From assembly GCA_002454165.1 (NCBI GenBank), contig DKIG01000040.1, forward strand, positions 5,289 to 69,288: a stretch of 64,000 bases of DNA, in the 5' to 3' direction. The position numbers and the translations under genes are program-made. The notes under the pieces were generated by a model. It saw only the letters and a list, made by a program, of their open reading frames with translations, searched no databases and was not told the origin of the DNA. The stretch comes from Gammaproteobacteria bacterium UBA6724 (GTDB lineage: Bacteria > Pseudomonadota > Gammaproteobacteria > Pseudomonadales > Azotimanducaceae). This document shows, piece by piece, positions 1 to 8,058 of the stretch (the first letter of the stretch is position 1; every line of letters begins with the position of its first letter).

Positions 1-175
1 CCGTCATTCCTGCCCGGCCCGTCATTCCAGCGAAAGCTGGAATCCAGAATCCTCGCGTGACCGCGGTCGTATAAAGGTGCGTCACCACTGGACATTGCGC
101 TAGATTCCGTGTCAAGCACGGAATGACGGCCAGGGGCAGGAATGACGGCCAGGGGCAGGAATGACGGGGAATCGG
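1..175. repeat. Inverted and tandem repeat cluster (GTCATTCC-type)
   Basis: This non-coding stretch is built from repeat parts. Two hairpins with 8-bp perfect stems are visible: ATTCCAGC/GCTGGAAT at 24-31 and 36-43 around a GAAA loop, and ATTCCGTG/CACGGAAT at 104-111 and 117-124. A 19-bp unit (GGAATGACGGCCAGGGGCA) is tandemly duplicated at 120-138 and 139-157, and a near inverted copy sits at 1-19. Such GTCATTCC...GGAATGAC palindromes are common dispersed intergenic repeats in proteobacteria; that this is one of them is inference. No coding potential was recognised. Confidence 0.8.
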
Positions 176-219
176 CTACCTAATGCCAAGCACTCGCACA
201 ACTAATGCCTGAAAAGTCC

Positions 220-316
220 AGAATGTGTTGGCATCCTTGGTGCACGTTTGGAAGGTGCCCTCGGCGAAGCCCAGGCGAGTACCGGTTTTCTCGGCATCAT
301 AGAATGTGTTGGCATC
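220..316. repeat. 16-bp direct repeat pair upstream of 6S RNA
   Basis: The 16-mer AGAATGTGTTGGCATC occurs exactly at 220-235 and 301-316, 81 bases apart. The second copy lies about 35 bases upstream of the 6S promoter -10 box. It may be a duplication footprint or a pair of protein sites; the sequence alone does not decide. Nothing else was recognised between 176 and 350. Confidence 0.6.
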
Positions 317-326
317 ATATAAAGTC

Positions 327-356
327 TAGTTTATACCATCCTTCCTGGGATATAAT
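327..356 (+). promoter_or_regulatory. Probable 6S RNA promoter
   Basis: A perfect -10 hexamer TATAAT lies at 351-356, about six bases before the predicted 5' end of the 6S RNA. No good -35 box is visible at the usual distance (the region 327-333 is TAGTTTA), so the -35 assignment is weak. Confidence 0.5.
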
Positions 357-359
357 GCG

Positions 360-565
360 AGGTGTTCCCTGGGCTGTTTGCCAGTCAATATGTTCTTGAC
401 CCATTAAGCGATGCCCAGGAGGTCTTTTTATATGATTGTTGTGCATGTCCGTGTTGTGCATGTCCGTATAGCGGAACGCCTGAAATCATAGGGGGACCAC
501 CGCCTTGAACCGCTGGGTTCAAGGGCCTTCTGTACGGCGGCAGTTCGGGGAACATCTCGGAACCC
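360..565 (+). ncRNA. ssrS: 6S RNA
   Basis: 6S RNA binds sigma-70 RNA polymerase holoenzyme by mimicking an open promoter. The 3' half shows the hallmark hairpin CCTTGAACC-GCTG-GGTTCAAGG (502-523) followed by GGCGG and the closing arm GGGGAACATCTCGG (547-560), as in Escherichia coli 6S. The 5' arm at about 358-369 (CGAGGTGTTCCC) pairs with it, and ATGATT (432-437) pairs with AATCAT (484-489) to form the apical stem. It lies directly upstream of the 5-formyl-THF cyclo-ligase gene, the classical ssrS-ygfA order. At about 206 nt it is longer than the usual 180-190 nt. The excess includes a perfect tandem copy of a 15-mer (438-452, 453-467). The ends are estimated from pairing. Confidence 0.88.
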
Positions 566-588
566 ATTGCCAGACTCAGCACAGCATC

Positions 589-1263
589 ATGTCTATCGCC
601 ACTATCAGAACCTCTTTGCGCCAGCGACGGCGGGCACTCACCCCCGAGGAACGCGAACAAAAATCACTCGCCATCACCAGCAATCTGACCAGACTGCCGC
701 AATTCATACGCGCCGGAACCATAGCTTTTTATGCGTCCATGCCGGAGGAGGTTGATACGACTGAGGCAATCCGTCTCGCCCAGGCATCGGGTAAAATCTG
801 TTATCTGCCCGTCATCAACCGGGTCATCTGGCGGACGGCGCCGCTCTTGTTTCACCCCTTCGTCCCGGGTGAAACGACCCTGGTCAGGGGCATGTTTGGC
901 ATCAGAGAGCCAGCACACAGGGTCGGTAGCGGCATGCTCGGACGAGACCTTGATATGGTGTGCGTGCCTTTGGTCGGGTTCAACGCAACCTGTGAGCGGA
1001 TAGGGATGGGTAAGGCTTATTATGATCGGTGTTTTGCTCGCAAGAACAGGCTGGCTGAGAATGAAGGTAGCAGGGACTGGCGACAGGTCTTTCTGGTAGG
1101 GCTTGCCTTCTCCTGCCAGCAAGCCGAGTTTACATCTCAATCTCATGATGTGCGGATGGACGCTATCGTCACTGAATCCGGAACTTTTTTGCCGGGTCGG
1201 TCCCTGACTACAAGCGGGATGAGCACTGATAGCACTTCAAGCCCTGGGACAGGTGGCAAATGA
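589..1263 (+). CDS. ygfA: 5-formyltetrahydrofolate cyclo-ligase
   Basis: Cytosolic enzyme (224 aa) that converts 5-formyl-THF to 5,10-methenyl-THF with ATP. The family start RTSLRQRRRALTPEER and the C-terminal signature SHDVRMDAIVTE are present. The central nucleotide-loop motif reads GFNATCERIGMGKAYYDR, whereas the family usually has an Asp for the first Asn and GGG or GKG for GKA. The ATG at 589 is chosen because the reading frame upstream lies inside the 6S RNA. Its stop overlaps the start of def by four bases (ATGA), so the two are probably translationally coupled. Placement after 6S RNA matches the usual ssrS-ygfA linkage. The identification is firm; the altered loop is the only oddity. 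Confidence 0.9.
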   Translation: MSIATIRTSLRQRRRALTPEEREQKSLAITSNLTRLPQFIRAGTIAFYASMPEEVDTTEAIRLAQASGKICYLPVINRVIWRTAPLLFHPFVPGETTLVRGMFGIREPAHRVGSGMLGRDLDMVCVPLVGFNATCERIGMGKAYYDRCFARKNRLAENEGSRDWRQVFLVGLAFSCQQAEFTSQSHDVRMDAIVTESGTFLPGRSLTTSGMSTDSTSSPGTGGK

Positions 1264-1805
1264 GCGTCAGAAAAATCATTCGGATGGGCCACCCTCGCCT
1301 TCGGGAAAGAGCCGTTGATTACCCGGTTACGCAGATAGGGAGCGGTGCCTTTCTGGAACTTATCACGGACCTGCAAGAAACATTGCATGCCTATGGCGGG
1401 ATAGGGCTTGCAGCACCCCAGATTGATGTCGGTTTTCGCATTGCGATCATTGAAATTGAAGACGGGATGACACGATATGGCGAGATTGAATCTATACCCT
1501 TCGCGGTCTACGTTAATCCGCAAATTACACGGCTCTCAGCCGATGCAGCTGGTTACTGGGAGGCTTGCCTCTCGGTGCCGGGCATGAGGGGGTATGTTGA
1601 GAGGCCGCAGCATATTCGGGTGGACTTCATTGATGGCAAGGGGAAGCCGACATCAAGGGAGGCAAGGGGCTTTCTGGCGACGGTCTTCCAGCATGAGTTG
1701 GACCATCTTGACGGCACACTTTACATTGACAGGATCAAACACCCTTCCCTCTTGTCATTTGAGGAAGAGTGGCTTGAACATCATTCTGATGAAGAGATGG
1801 GATAG
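1260..1805 (+). CDS. def: Peptide deformylase
   Basis: Removes the formyl group from N-terminal formyl-methionine of nascent proteins at the ribosome exit. All three metallo-hydrolase motifs are present in this 181-aa protein: GIGLAAPQ (47-54), EACLSVPG (101-108, with metal ligand Cys103) and QHELDH (144-149, with ligands His145 and His149 and catalytic Glu146). Motif 2 has Ala where EGCLS is most common, a variation seen in the family. The start overlaps the cyclo-ligase stop, so it is not in the usual def-fmt pairing; no fmt is seen nearby. Its last 25 bases overlap the 3' end of the convergent TPR-sulfotransferase gene. Confidence 0.93.
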   Translation: MSVRKIIRMGHPRLRERAVDYPVTQIGSGAFLELITDLQETLHAYGGIGLAAPQIDVGFRIAIIEIEDGMTRYGEIESIPFAVYVNPQITRLSADAAGYWEACLSVPGMRGYVERPQHIRVDFIDGKGKPTSREARGFLATVFQHELDHLDGTLYIDRIKHPSLLSFEEEWLEHHSDEEMG

Positions 1806-3832
1806 CGGGTCAATAGGGCACCGAGGGCTTCTTTCAACGGGTCAAGACGGGCTTCAAAGTGTCGCCATTGTTCCAGACCCTCGGTGAAAATTGGCTGGCG
1901 GACCTGTTCTGAGCTCGGGGTGCGAACACTGCGTTCCGTTTGATGATAATTGACGCAGGCTTCCTCAAAAGGCAGATCGCAGAATTCCAGTATTCGCCGT
2001 ACCTGGGTTTCCAGGTCTGCTACCACCTCCTCATAGTTTACGCGCAACACCTTACCCGGTAGCACCTGTTCCCAGTGCTCCATCAATTCCACATAGTCCC
2101 GGTAGTATTGACCAATCTCATGCAAGCCATAGGTGAACTCTTGCCCCTCTGCAAACAACTGTTTGAAGCCACTGAAACAACATGCCATGGGATGTCGCCT
2201 GGCATCAATAATCCTGGCATTGGGAAGAATCAAATGAATCAATCCGATATGTCGGAAGTTGTTCGGCATCTTGTCGGTGAAAAACGGGGCACCCTGACGA
2301 TGAATCCGGGTGTCGCTGACAAATGCCTCACCGAACTGTTTCGCCCTGGCGGCATCCAGGTCATGCAGTGCCGCTGGATATTTCGGTGCCTCGGTCATCA
2401 AGCGTCTGCCGTCAAGACGACCCGCCAGTGCCGGGATATTTTGCAACTCTAAGGTACCGTCCACCAGGGAATGAGAAGCGAGTATTTGTTCCAGCAGGGT
2501 GGAGCCGGCGCGCGGCAAGCCAACGATAAACAGAGGGTCTGCCGCATCATGACCGAAATGGCTGCGTTGCTGAAAAAATTCGCGAGTGCAGTATTGTTTA
2601 TGTAGATGTAACTGGGCTGTCATTCGCTCCGCAGAATATCGGAGCGCGGTCTTCTTTAACGCGTTCCCGCTCAGGTAATAGTCGCTGGCACGGTCATAGT
2701 CTTCCGCATCCTCAAATGCCTTGCCGAGGGCGAAGCAAAAGTGGATCCGGTCATCCAGATGCGTGTTTTCGTCGGCTTCATACTGTTGCATTTTGCGTAT
2801 TTCATCAGCCGTAAAACGGTAGGTCTTGAGATTGGCGAGACTCCACCAGGCATCGCCAAAATCTTGCCTCGCTTGATAACTTTGCCGATAAGATTGTATC
2901 GCTTCATCCAGCCGACCCACTGTTTTTAATGCGTGCCCTAGAACCAGTTGCAACCCGGCACTGACTTCACTCCTATCCTCATTGCCCGGGGTTGGTTTTT
3001 TAAGCAACTCATTATAGATGTCTATGGCTTCATTGAACCTGCCAAGCGCCATAGACTGATTCGCATAAGCCGTTTTGTAAGTATCATTTTGGGGTTCTCG
3101 CGTCAGAAGTTTCTTTGCTTCTTGAAAGGAGCGTTCAAACTTTTGCCGTTTATACAAGACATTCATGTAATCAAATCGCGCCTGTAGATTATCCGGTTCA
3201 AAAACCAGGGCACTCTCCAATAGAAATTCCGCGTCATCCAACACATTGGTTTTCACGCCCAGGTCTGCAAGCAACCTCATACCCTCCACATGCTTCTGAT
3301 TTTGCTGCATGAATCGGCGACACAGCTTCTCTGCTTTTAACAACTTGCCTTCTGCCATCATGTTGCGAACACCAAGCAGGGCTTCCGGTAGAGCGGCAAG
3401 TCGGTGGTATTGATCCTGTGCCCGTAGCGCAACATCCTGCATACCCTGAGCTCTCGCCAAATCGACAATGGCACGCCAACTGGCAATGAGGGAATTGTTG
3501 CGGGCGACTGCCTGACGATAGGCAGCCAAGGCTTCCGCTTGCTTCTGCTGAGTCAGAAACAGATGCCCCTGCTCTTGCCAGGCACGCCCGTAGCCGGGTG
3601 ATACTCGCTTGAGATGGAGCAGGGTTTCATGCGCCTGCTGGTATTTGGCAAGATAACGTTGGCTAACCGCAAGATGATAAAGGAGGGCTTCGTTGTCTGG
3701 ATGGGCTGGAGTCAGGGCCTGCATCATTGACTCGGCACCGGCAAAATTACCCTGCTGCATCAACGATTTGCATTGCGCCAGATGCTCATCTAGCGGCTCG
3801 GTGCTGGATGCTGTTTCCCCAGACTGGCTCAT
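1781..3832 (-). CDS. TPR-repeat sulfotransferase family protein
   Basis: A 683-aa protein with about 400 residues of tetratricopeptide repeats followed by a sulfotransferase domain. The TPR part shows repeated helix pairs of the type ALxxYRQAVxxxxxxxxxW. The C-terminal domain has the PAPS 5'-phosphosulfate loop GLPRAGSTLLEQ (about residues 438-449) and the 3'-phosphate region RIIDARRHPMACCFSGFKQ, as in tyrosylprotein-sulfotransferase-like enzymes. It probably transfers sulfate from PAPS to an unknown acceptor; no signal peptide is seen. Two starts are possible: ATG 3862, or ATG 3832 with a GAG-type ribosome site, the latter being preferred. It has its own transcription unit, converging on def. 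Confidence 0.8.
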   Translation of the reverse strand: MSQSGETASSTEPLDEHLAQCKSLMQQGNFAGAESMMQALTPAHPDNEALLYHLAVSQRYLAKYQQAHETLLHLKRVSPGYGRAWQEQGHLFLTQQKQAEALAAYRQAVARNNSLIASWRAIVDLARAQGMQDVALRAQDQYHRLAALPEALLGVRNMMAEGKLLKAEKLCRRFMQQNQKHVEGMRLLADLGVKTNVLDDAEFLLESALVFEPDNLQARFDYMNVLYKRQKFERSFQEAKKLLTREPQNDTYKTAYANQSMALGRFNEAIDIYNELLKKPTPGNEDRSEVSAGLQLVLGHALKTVGRLDEAIQSYRQSYQARQDFGDAWWSLANLKTYRFTADEIRKMQQYEADENTHLDDRIHFCFALGKAFEDAEDYDRASDYYLSGNALKKTALRYSAERMTAQLHLHKQYCTREFFQQRSHFGHDAADPLFIVGLPRAGSTLLEQILASHSLVDGTLELQNIPALAGRLDGRRLMTEAPKYPAALHDLDAARAKQFGEAFVSDTRIHRQGAPFFTDKMPNNFRHIGLIHLILPNARIIDARRHPMACCFSGFKQLFAEGQEFTYGLHEIGQYYRDYVELMEHWEQVLPGKVLRVNYEEVVADLETQVRRILEFCDLPFEEACVNYHQTERSVRTPSSEQVRQPIFTEGLEQWRHFEARLDPLKEALGALLTRYPISSSE

Positions 3833-4053
3833 ATTACTCAATGCTTGGCAATGACAGTACAACCACCACTATAAATGGAACAGGGAAAGAAGTGGAACCA
3901 GACCGATGCGTTCTCTCTGGTCTTCCCGGTTATCTGCCCCAGCCACCAATCAATAGGGTTATAATTCAACCCGAACCTGGTTCCAGCGTCACGGCTCTCA
4001 TCATCCTGTAAACTGGACGGCTGAAAGAAATCAAGTAAGAAGGAAACCACAAG

Positions 4054-4839
4054 ATGCACCGAATCATCCTAGTTGCCTGCCTGCTCCTTGCCACCGCTGC
4101 CTTACCCTCTGCCTTACCCGCTGCAGATCCCGGTTCAACTATCAATTCCACAATGACTTCAACAGCGCGGGCACGGGAAATTATTAACCAGATGGAAGAG
4201 CTGTATCGTGGCGACTCAAGCAACGCCATGATCACCATGAAGGTAACAACGCCGCAGTACGAACGGACATTGCGAATGTCTGGGCAAAGTCTGGGGCGAG
4301 AATTGGCATTCTTCCGTATTCTGTCACCGAAGAAAGACCGCGGCATCACCACCTTGAAACGGGAACAGGAAATGTGGAATTACTTTCCCAAGATCAACAA
4401 GGTGATCAAGGTACCGCCGTCCATGATGATGGGCTCCTGGATGGGTAGCGACTTTACCAATGATGACCTGGTCAAGGAGACAACACTGATTGACGCCTAT
4501 GATCTGGCATTGAAAGAAACCGAGGATCAATACCACATTACCCTCATCCCCAGAGAAGAAACCGTCACCGTCTGGGGCATGATTGAGTACATCGTCTCCA
4601 AAGAGCCACTCTTGCCCGTGATGCAGATATTCTATGACGATAAAGGAGAAATGATTCGCCGCCTTTCTTTCCAAGAACCGACTGTGTTCAGCGGCCTGCT
4701 CATGCCATCCATTCTCGTGATGACACCACTCAACAAGCCGGGGCACAGCACCACCATCATCTACGAAGACATTACCCTCAATCCGCCTGATATCAACGAG
4801 CAGACCTTTTCCATGAGAAATTTGAAGAGTCGCTTCTGA
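4054..4839 (+). CDS. LolA-like outer-membrane lipoprotein-sorting protein
   Basis: A 261-aa exported protein. Residues 1-24 form a signal peptide (hydrophobic core ILVACLLLATAALPSALP). The rest matches the LolA-like 'outer membrane lipoprotein-sorting protein' family found beside ABC permeases: a region like SNAMITMKVTTPQYERTLRM, then WNYFPKINKVIKVPPSMM and a late FSGLLMPSILVMTPL segment. In this fold a half-barrel binds acyl chains, so a periplasmic lipid or lipoprotein carrier role is inferred. It is the first gene of a five-gene cassette: its TGA overlaps the ATG of the next permease (TGATG at 4837-4841). AAGGAAACC upstream of ATG 4054 acts as the ribosome site. Confidence 0.75.
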   Translation: MHRIILVACLLLATAALPSALPAADPGSTINSTMTSTARAREIINQMEELYRGDSSNAMITMKVTTPQYERTLRMSGQSLGRELAFFRILSPKKDRGITTLKREQEMWNYFPKINKVIKVPPSMMMGSWMGSDFTNDDLVKETTLIDAYDLALKETEDQYHITLIPREETVTVWGMIEYIVSKEPLLPVMQIFYDDKGEMIRRLSFQEPTVFSGLLMPSILVMTPLNKPGHSTTIIYEDITLNPPDINEQTFSMRNLKSRF

Positions 4840-6059
4840 TGCTCATTTTCAAACTGGCTTTCAGGAACATCCTGCGGCAGAAGCGTCGTTCGCTCCTGAC
4901 TGGGCTCAGCATGACCGGCGGTTATGTCCTGTTCGTGATTTCAATATCCATGCTGGAGGGAAGTTGGGGAAACGCGGTTGATATCTTCACCCTGGATCAC
5001 ACTGGGCATATCCAGATTCACAAAGGCAATTATGTCAAGCGACCCAAGATCTACGAGACTATTGTTGACCGAGAAGAAGTAGAAGAGGCACTTGCCGGAG
5101 AAGCACGCATCACCGGATACGCGCCGCGAGTCTATTCCCCCACCCTTGCCTATAGTGGGGACAAGACATCACCAGCCTTCCTTATCGGTGTTGATCCAGT
5201 GCTGGAAACCAGCGTGTCAAGGCTGTTGTTAAAAGTTTCAGACGGTACCTATTTTGATGCCGCGCCCAACGAAGATGGTTACTCTCAGGCGATGATAGGT
5301 GCCGGGCTTGCCAGCAAACTCAAACTTGGTCTGGGGGATGAAATCGTCCTGATAGCCCAGGGTGCTGATGGTTCAATCGCTAACGACATCTTCATCATCA
5401 GCGCGATCATCGGAAACAAGACATCATTTGACCGTTTCGCTGTATATTTGCCTCTGTCTGCTGCCCAGGTGTTTTTGAGTCTTGGTGCCACCGTGCATGA
5501 ATATGCCATGCTGGTCAGCAACAGGAATCACAACGAGGCGATAGCAAGCGATCTCCAGGTGCTCCTGCCAAACCTGACTGTATCGCCCTGGCAGAAGGTG
5601 GAAGAATCCTTCTACCGCACCATGCAATCGGACCGGCAGGGCAACCATTTCTCCATGGGGATTATTGTGTTTCTGGTATTTATTGGGGTGCTGAACACTG
5701 TCCTGATGTCGGTGTTGGAGCGGACGCGGGAGTTTGGAGTACTTCGCTCCATCGGCTGTCACCCCTTAGGGCTGGTCAAGTTGATTTTTCTTGAGACCCA
5801 GATGTTAACCTGGCTCAGCCTTGCCGTTGGTGGACTAATCGCCCTACCCCTTGTTTTCTGGTTTGCTCAGTACGGCATCCTGCTACCCCAGCCCATTGAT
5901 GTTGGGGGTGTTAATTTCCAGCACATGAAGGGCGAATTTTCCAGTCTGGTCTTCTTTATGCCCATGACATTCATCGTCGGCGCGGCGGCACTGATCAGCC
6001 TGCCGCCCGGCATTCGCGCGGCGCGTATCCTGCCCAGGGATGCCTTGAGTAGTCACTGA
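4839..6059 (+). CDS. FtsX/LolC-type ABC transporter permease 1
   Basis: A 406-aa inner-membrane permease with the MacB/FtsX topology: one N-terminal transmembrane helix (about 18-40, after the start LAFRNILRQKRRSLLTGLSM), a large periplasmic domain, and three C-terminal helices beginning near GIIVFLVFIGVLNTVLMSV. The cytoplasmic motif ERTREFGVLRSIGCHPLGL is the typical ATPase-coupling helix. Such permeases work by mechanotransmission, extracting lipoproteins or driving periplasmic partners rather than passing substrate through a channel. It is coupled by one-base overlaps to the LolA-like gene before it and to a second permease after it. The substrate is not determined. Confidence 0.82.
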   Translation: MLIFKLAFRNILRQKRRSLLTGLSMTGGYVLFVISISMLEGSWGNAVDIFTLDHTGHIQIHKGNYVKRPKIYETIVDREEVEEALAGEARITGYAPRVYSPTLAYSGDKTSPAFLIGVDPVLETSVSRLLLKVSDGTYFDAAPNEDGYSQAMIGAGLASKLKLGLGDEIVLIAQGADGSIANDIFIISAIIGNKTSFDRFAVYLPLSAAQVFLSLGATVHEYAMLVSNRNHNEAIASDLQVLLPNLTVSPWQKVEESFYRTMQSDRQGNHFSMGIIVFLVFIGVLNTVLMSVLERTREFGVLRSIGCHPLGLVKLIFLETQMLTWLSLAVGGLIALPLVFWFAQYGILLPQPIDVGGVNFQHMKGEFSSLVFFMPMTFIVGAAALISLPPGIRAARILPRDALSSH

Positions 6060-7309
6060 TGAAAAACTACTCACAAGAAATCCTGGGGCTGCTAAGCCTG
6101 AAACTCGCCTGGCGGAATCTCTTCCGTAACACAAGACGCACCAGCCTGACCTGTGTGTTAATCAGTTGCTCTCTGGTGGCACTCATCCTGGTGGATGGCC
6201 TAGTGCTAGGCATGGTGGATGTCATGGTCGGCAGTATCACGCACACCCTTGCCGGGGAAGCACAGATCAACAAAAAAGGCTTTCGCGACAGTTTAGAAAG
6301 TGAGCTATACCTTGCCGACCCAGAGGACATCATCGCCAGGCTTAAAAAGGATCAGGCAGTGACGGGGCAAGCACCACGGGTCATTGTTGGTGGCATGGTG
6401 ACATCCACCTACAACACATCCGGTGGCTTGATCTACGGCGTGGATGCAGTCAGTGAACTCGGCATCAGCAAAATCAAAGATGCCATCTATGCGGGAGAAT
6501 ATCTGAGCGGCAAGGACCGGGAAATCCTGCTCGGCAGACCCATGGCGGAACTACTGGAAGTCAAAACCGGCGATCGCATTGTCATCTCTGCCGCCGAGGT
6601 CGGGACGAGCAATATTACCCAGGAATTGTTCCGGGTGAGCGGTTTGTTTGCGTTTGGACCCGCCGAGTTAGATGAAAACATTGTCTTTATCAACCTGCAC
6701 CAGGCACAAAAGATCTTGAATATGCCCGGCAAGGTGCATCAAATCGCCTTACGATTCAAAGACCCGGAAGATGCAAAAAATCCTGATCTGCCCATTTTTC
6801 AGGCACTTAATCGGGGGGAGGTGGAAGCTCTCGGCTGGCTAGACCTGGAGCCATCTTTCGGTGCCCTCATTGCAATGACCAATTATTCGACGGCAATAGT
6901 GGCTACCATTTTGTTTTTGCTGGCGTCTCTGGGCGTCATCAATTCCATGTTCATGTCAATCTATGAACGCATCTATGAGTTCGGCGTTGTCAAGGCGATT
7001 GGCACCTCATCAATGCAGATCATCCAGTTGGTGCTGTTTGAGGCACTCTTGCTTGCGCTGATAAGCTGCGCCCTGGGTCTTGTTTTCGGTTATCTGAGCG
7101 GCAGCTATTTCCAGGAAAATGGAATACCCATGGGACGCGTGGAGCTGTCCGGGATTCTTCTTGACGGTAATATCCATACCAGGATGGCAGCCTATCAATT
7201 CATTACCTTTCCCGTTTATGTCATCCTGCTGACCGTCGTCGCCGCCATCTATCCTGCCGTCTTCGCCTCAAGGATTGTGCCGACCCGGGCACTGCAAAGA
7301 GTGTTATAA
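6059..7309 (+). CDS. FtsX/LolC-type ABC transporter permease 2
   Basis: A 416-aa paralogue of the preceding permease with the same plan: KLAWRNLFRNTRRTSLTCVL leading into the first membrane helix, a periplasmic domain, and three C-terminal helices after IVATILFLLASLGVINSM, with coupling motif ERIYEFGVVKAIGTSSMQI. Two non-identical permeases plus one ATPase recall LolC/LolE with LolD. The periplasmic domains of permeases 1 and 2 are clearly diverged, suggesting different roles in the heterodimer, as LolC (chaperone binding) and LolE (lipoprotein binding) have; that parallel is inference. Its ATG lies within TGATG of the upstream stop. The gap to the ATPase gene is 49 bases. Confidence 0.82.
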   Translation: MKNYSQEILGLLSLKLAWRNLFRNTRRTSLTCVLISCSLVALILVDGLVLGMVDVMVGSITHTLAGEAQINKKGFRDSLESELYLADPEDIIARLKKDQAVTGQAPRVIVGGMVTSTYNTSGGLIYGVDAVSELGISKIKDAIYAGEYLSGKDREILLGRPMAELLEVKTGDRIVISAAEVGTSNITQELFRVSGLFAFGPAELDENIVFINLHQAQKILNMPGKVHQIALRFKDPEDAKNPDLPIFQALNRGEVEALGWLDLEPSFGALIAMTNYSTAIVATILFLLASLGVINSMFMSIYERIYEFGVVKAIGTSSMQIIQLVLFEALLLALISCALGLVFGYLSGSYFQENGIPMGRVELSGILLDGNIHTRMAAYQFITFPVYVILLTVVAAIYPAVFASRIVPTRALQRVL

Positions 7310-7358
7310 ATTTGCCCATGCCCATTCACCACCTGAATACTGAATAAAAGTACCCGTC

Positions 7359-8045
7359 ATGACCAAATTAATAGAAACCAAAGATCTGTGCCGTTCCTTC
7401 GGCAGCGATGAAACGCTTGTGGTGGCACTGGATCATGTTTCAGTCACTATAGAAGAGGGCGAGTTCACAGCCATCATAGGACCATCAGGGTCAGGTAAAA
7501 CCACCCTGCTACATCTCATCGGTGGCTTGGATGAACCGAGCAGCGGCTCAGTAACATTGTCCGGGATCAACATAGCCAAGATGCCTGGCAGGCAGGTCTC
7601 GGATTTCAGACGGGACCACATTGGTTTCATTTTTCAGGCTTATAACCTGATTCCAGTATTGTCCGCCGAGGAAAATATTGAATATGTCATGTTGCTACAG
7701 GGTGTATCCGCCAGAGAGCGGAGAAGGCGGGTCAAGGAAATGCTGAAGATCACGGGCCTTGAGGGTCTGGGTAAACGCCGCCCGGCTCAGTTATCCGGAG
7801 GGCAGCAACAGCGCGTGGCAGTTGCAAGAGCTATGGCATCCTCCCCTGACACCATCCTCGCCGATGAGCCCACAGCGAATCTGGATTCCAAAACCGGCAT
7901 TAGCCTGCTGGAGGTAATGCGTGACCTGAACCAGACCCGGGGCATGACCTTCGTCTTCTCAACCCATGATGAGAAAATTATGGAACGTGCCACGCGCCTC
8001 ATTCACCTGCACGACGGGGCGATAGACAAAGACGAAAGAAAGTGA
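7359..8045 (+). CDS. LolD/MacB-type ABC transporter ATP-binding protein
   Basis: A 228-aa ATPase of the LolD/MacB/FtsE class. It has Walker A GPSGSGKTT (near residue 42), the Q-loop in FIFQAYNLIPVLSAEEN, the signature LSGGQQQRVAVARAM, Walker B ILADEPTANLD and the H-loop STHDEKI. It supplies energy to the two FtsX-type permeases encoded just upstream. The start ATG 7359 has no strong ribosome site, and the gene is 49 bases from permease 2, so it probably shares the operon transcript. Only 13 bases separate it from the following outer-membrane protein gene, tying that gene to the cassette. Confidence 0.88.
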   Translation: MTKLIETKDLCRSFGSDETLVVALDHVSVTIEEGEFTAIIGPSGSGKTTLLHLIGGLDEPSSGSVTLSGINIAKMPGRQVSDFRRDHIGFIFQAYNLIPVLSAEENIEYVMLLQGVSARERRRRVKEMLKITGLEGLGKRRPAQLSGGQQQRVAVARAMASSPDTILADEPTANLDSKTGISLLEVMRDLNQTRGMTFVFSTHDEKIMERATRLIHLHDGAIDKDERK

Positions 8046-8058
8046 GGCTGGAGAAGCC

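Noticed and set aside
205..399. Plus-strand 64-codon frame upstream of 6S RNA
   Set aside because: It crosses the 6S promoter and 5' arm, contains the 16-bp repeat pair and shows no protein-like composition or family.
505..588. N-terminal extension of the cyclo-ligase
   Set aside because: The extension lies inside the 6S RNA 3' arm; the ATG at 589 starts the homologous sequence.
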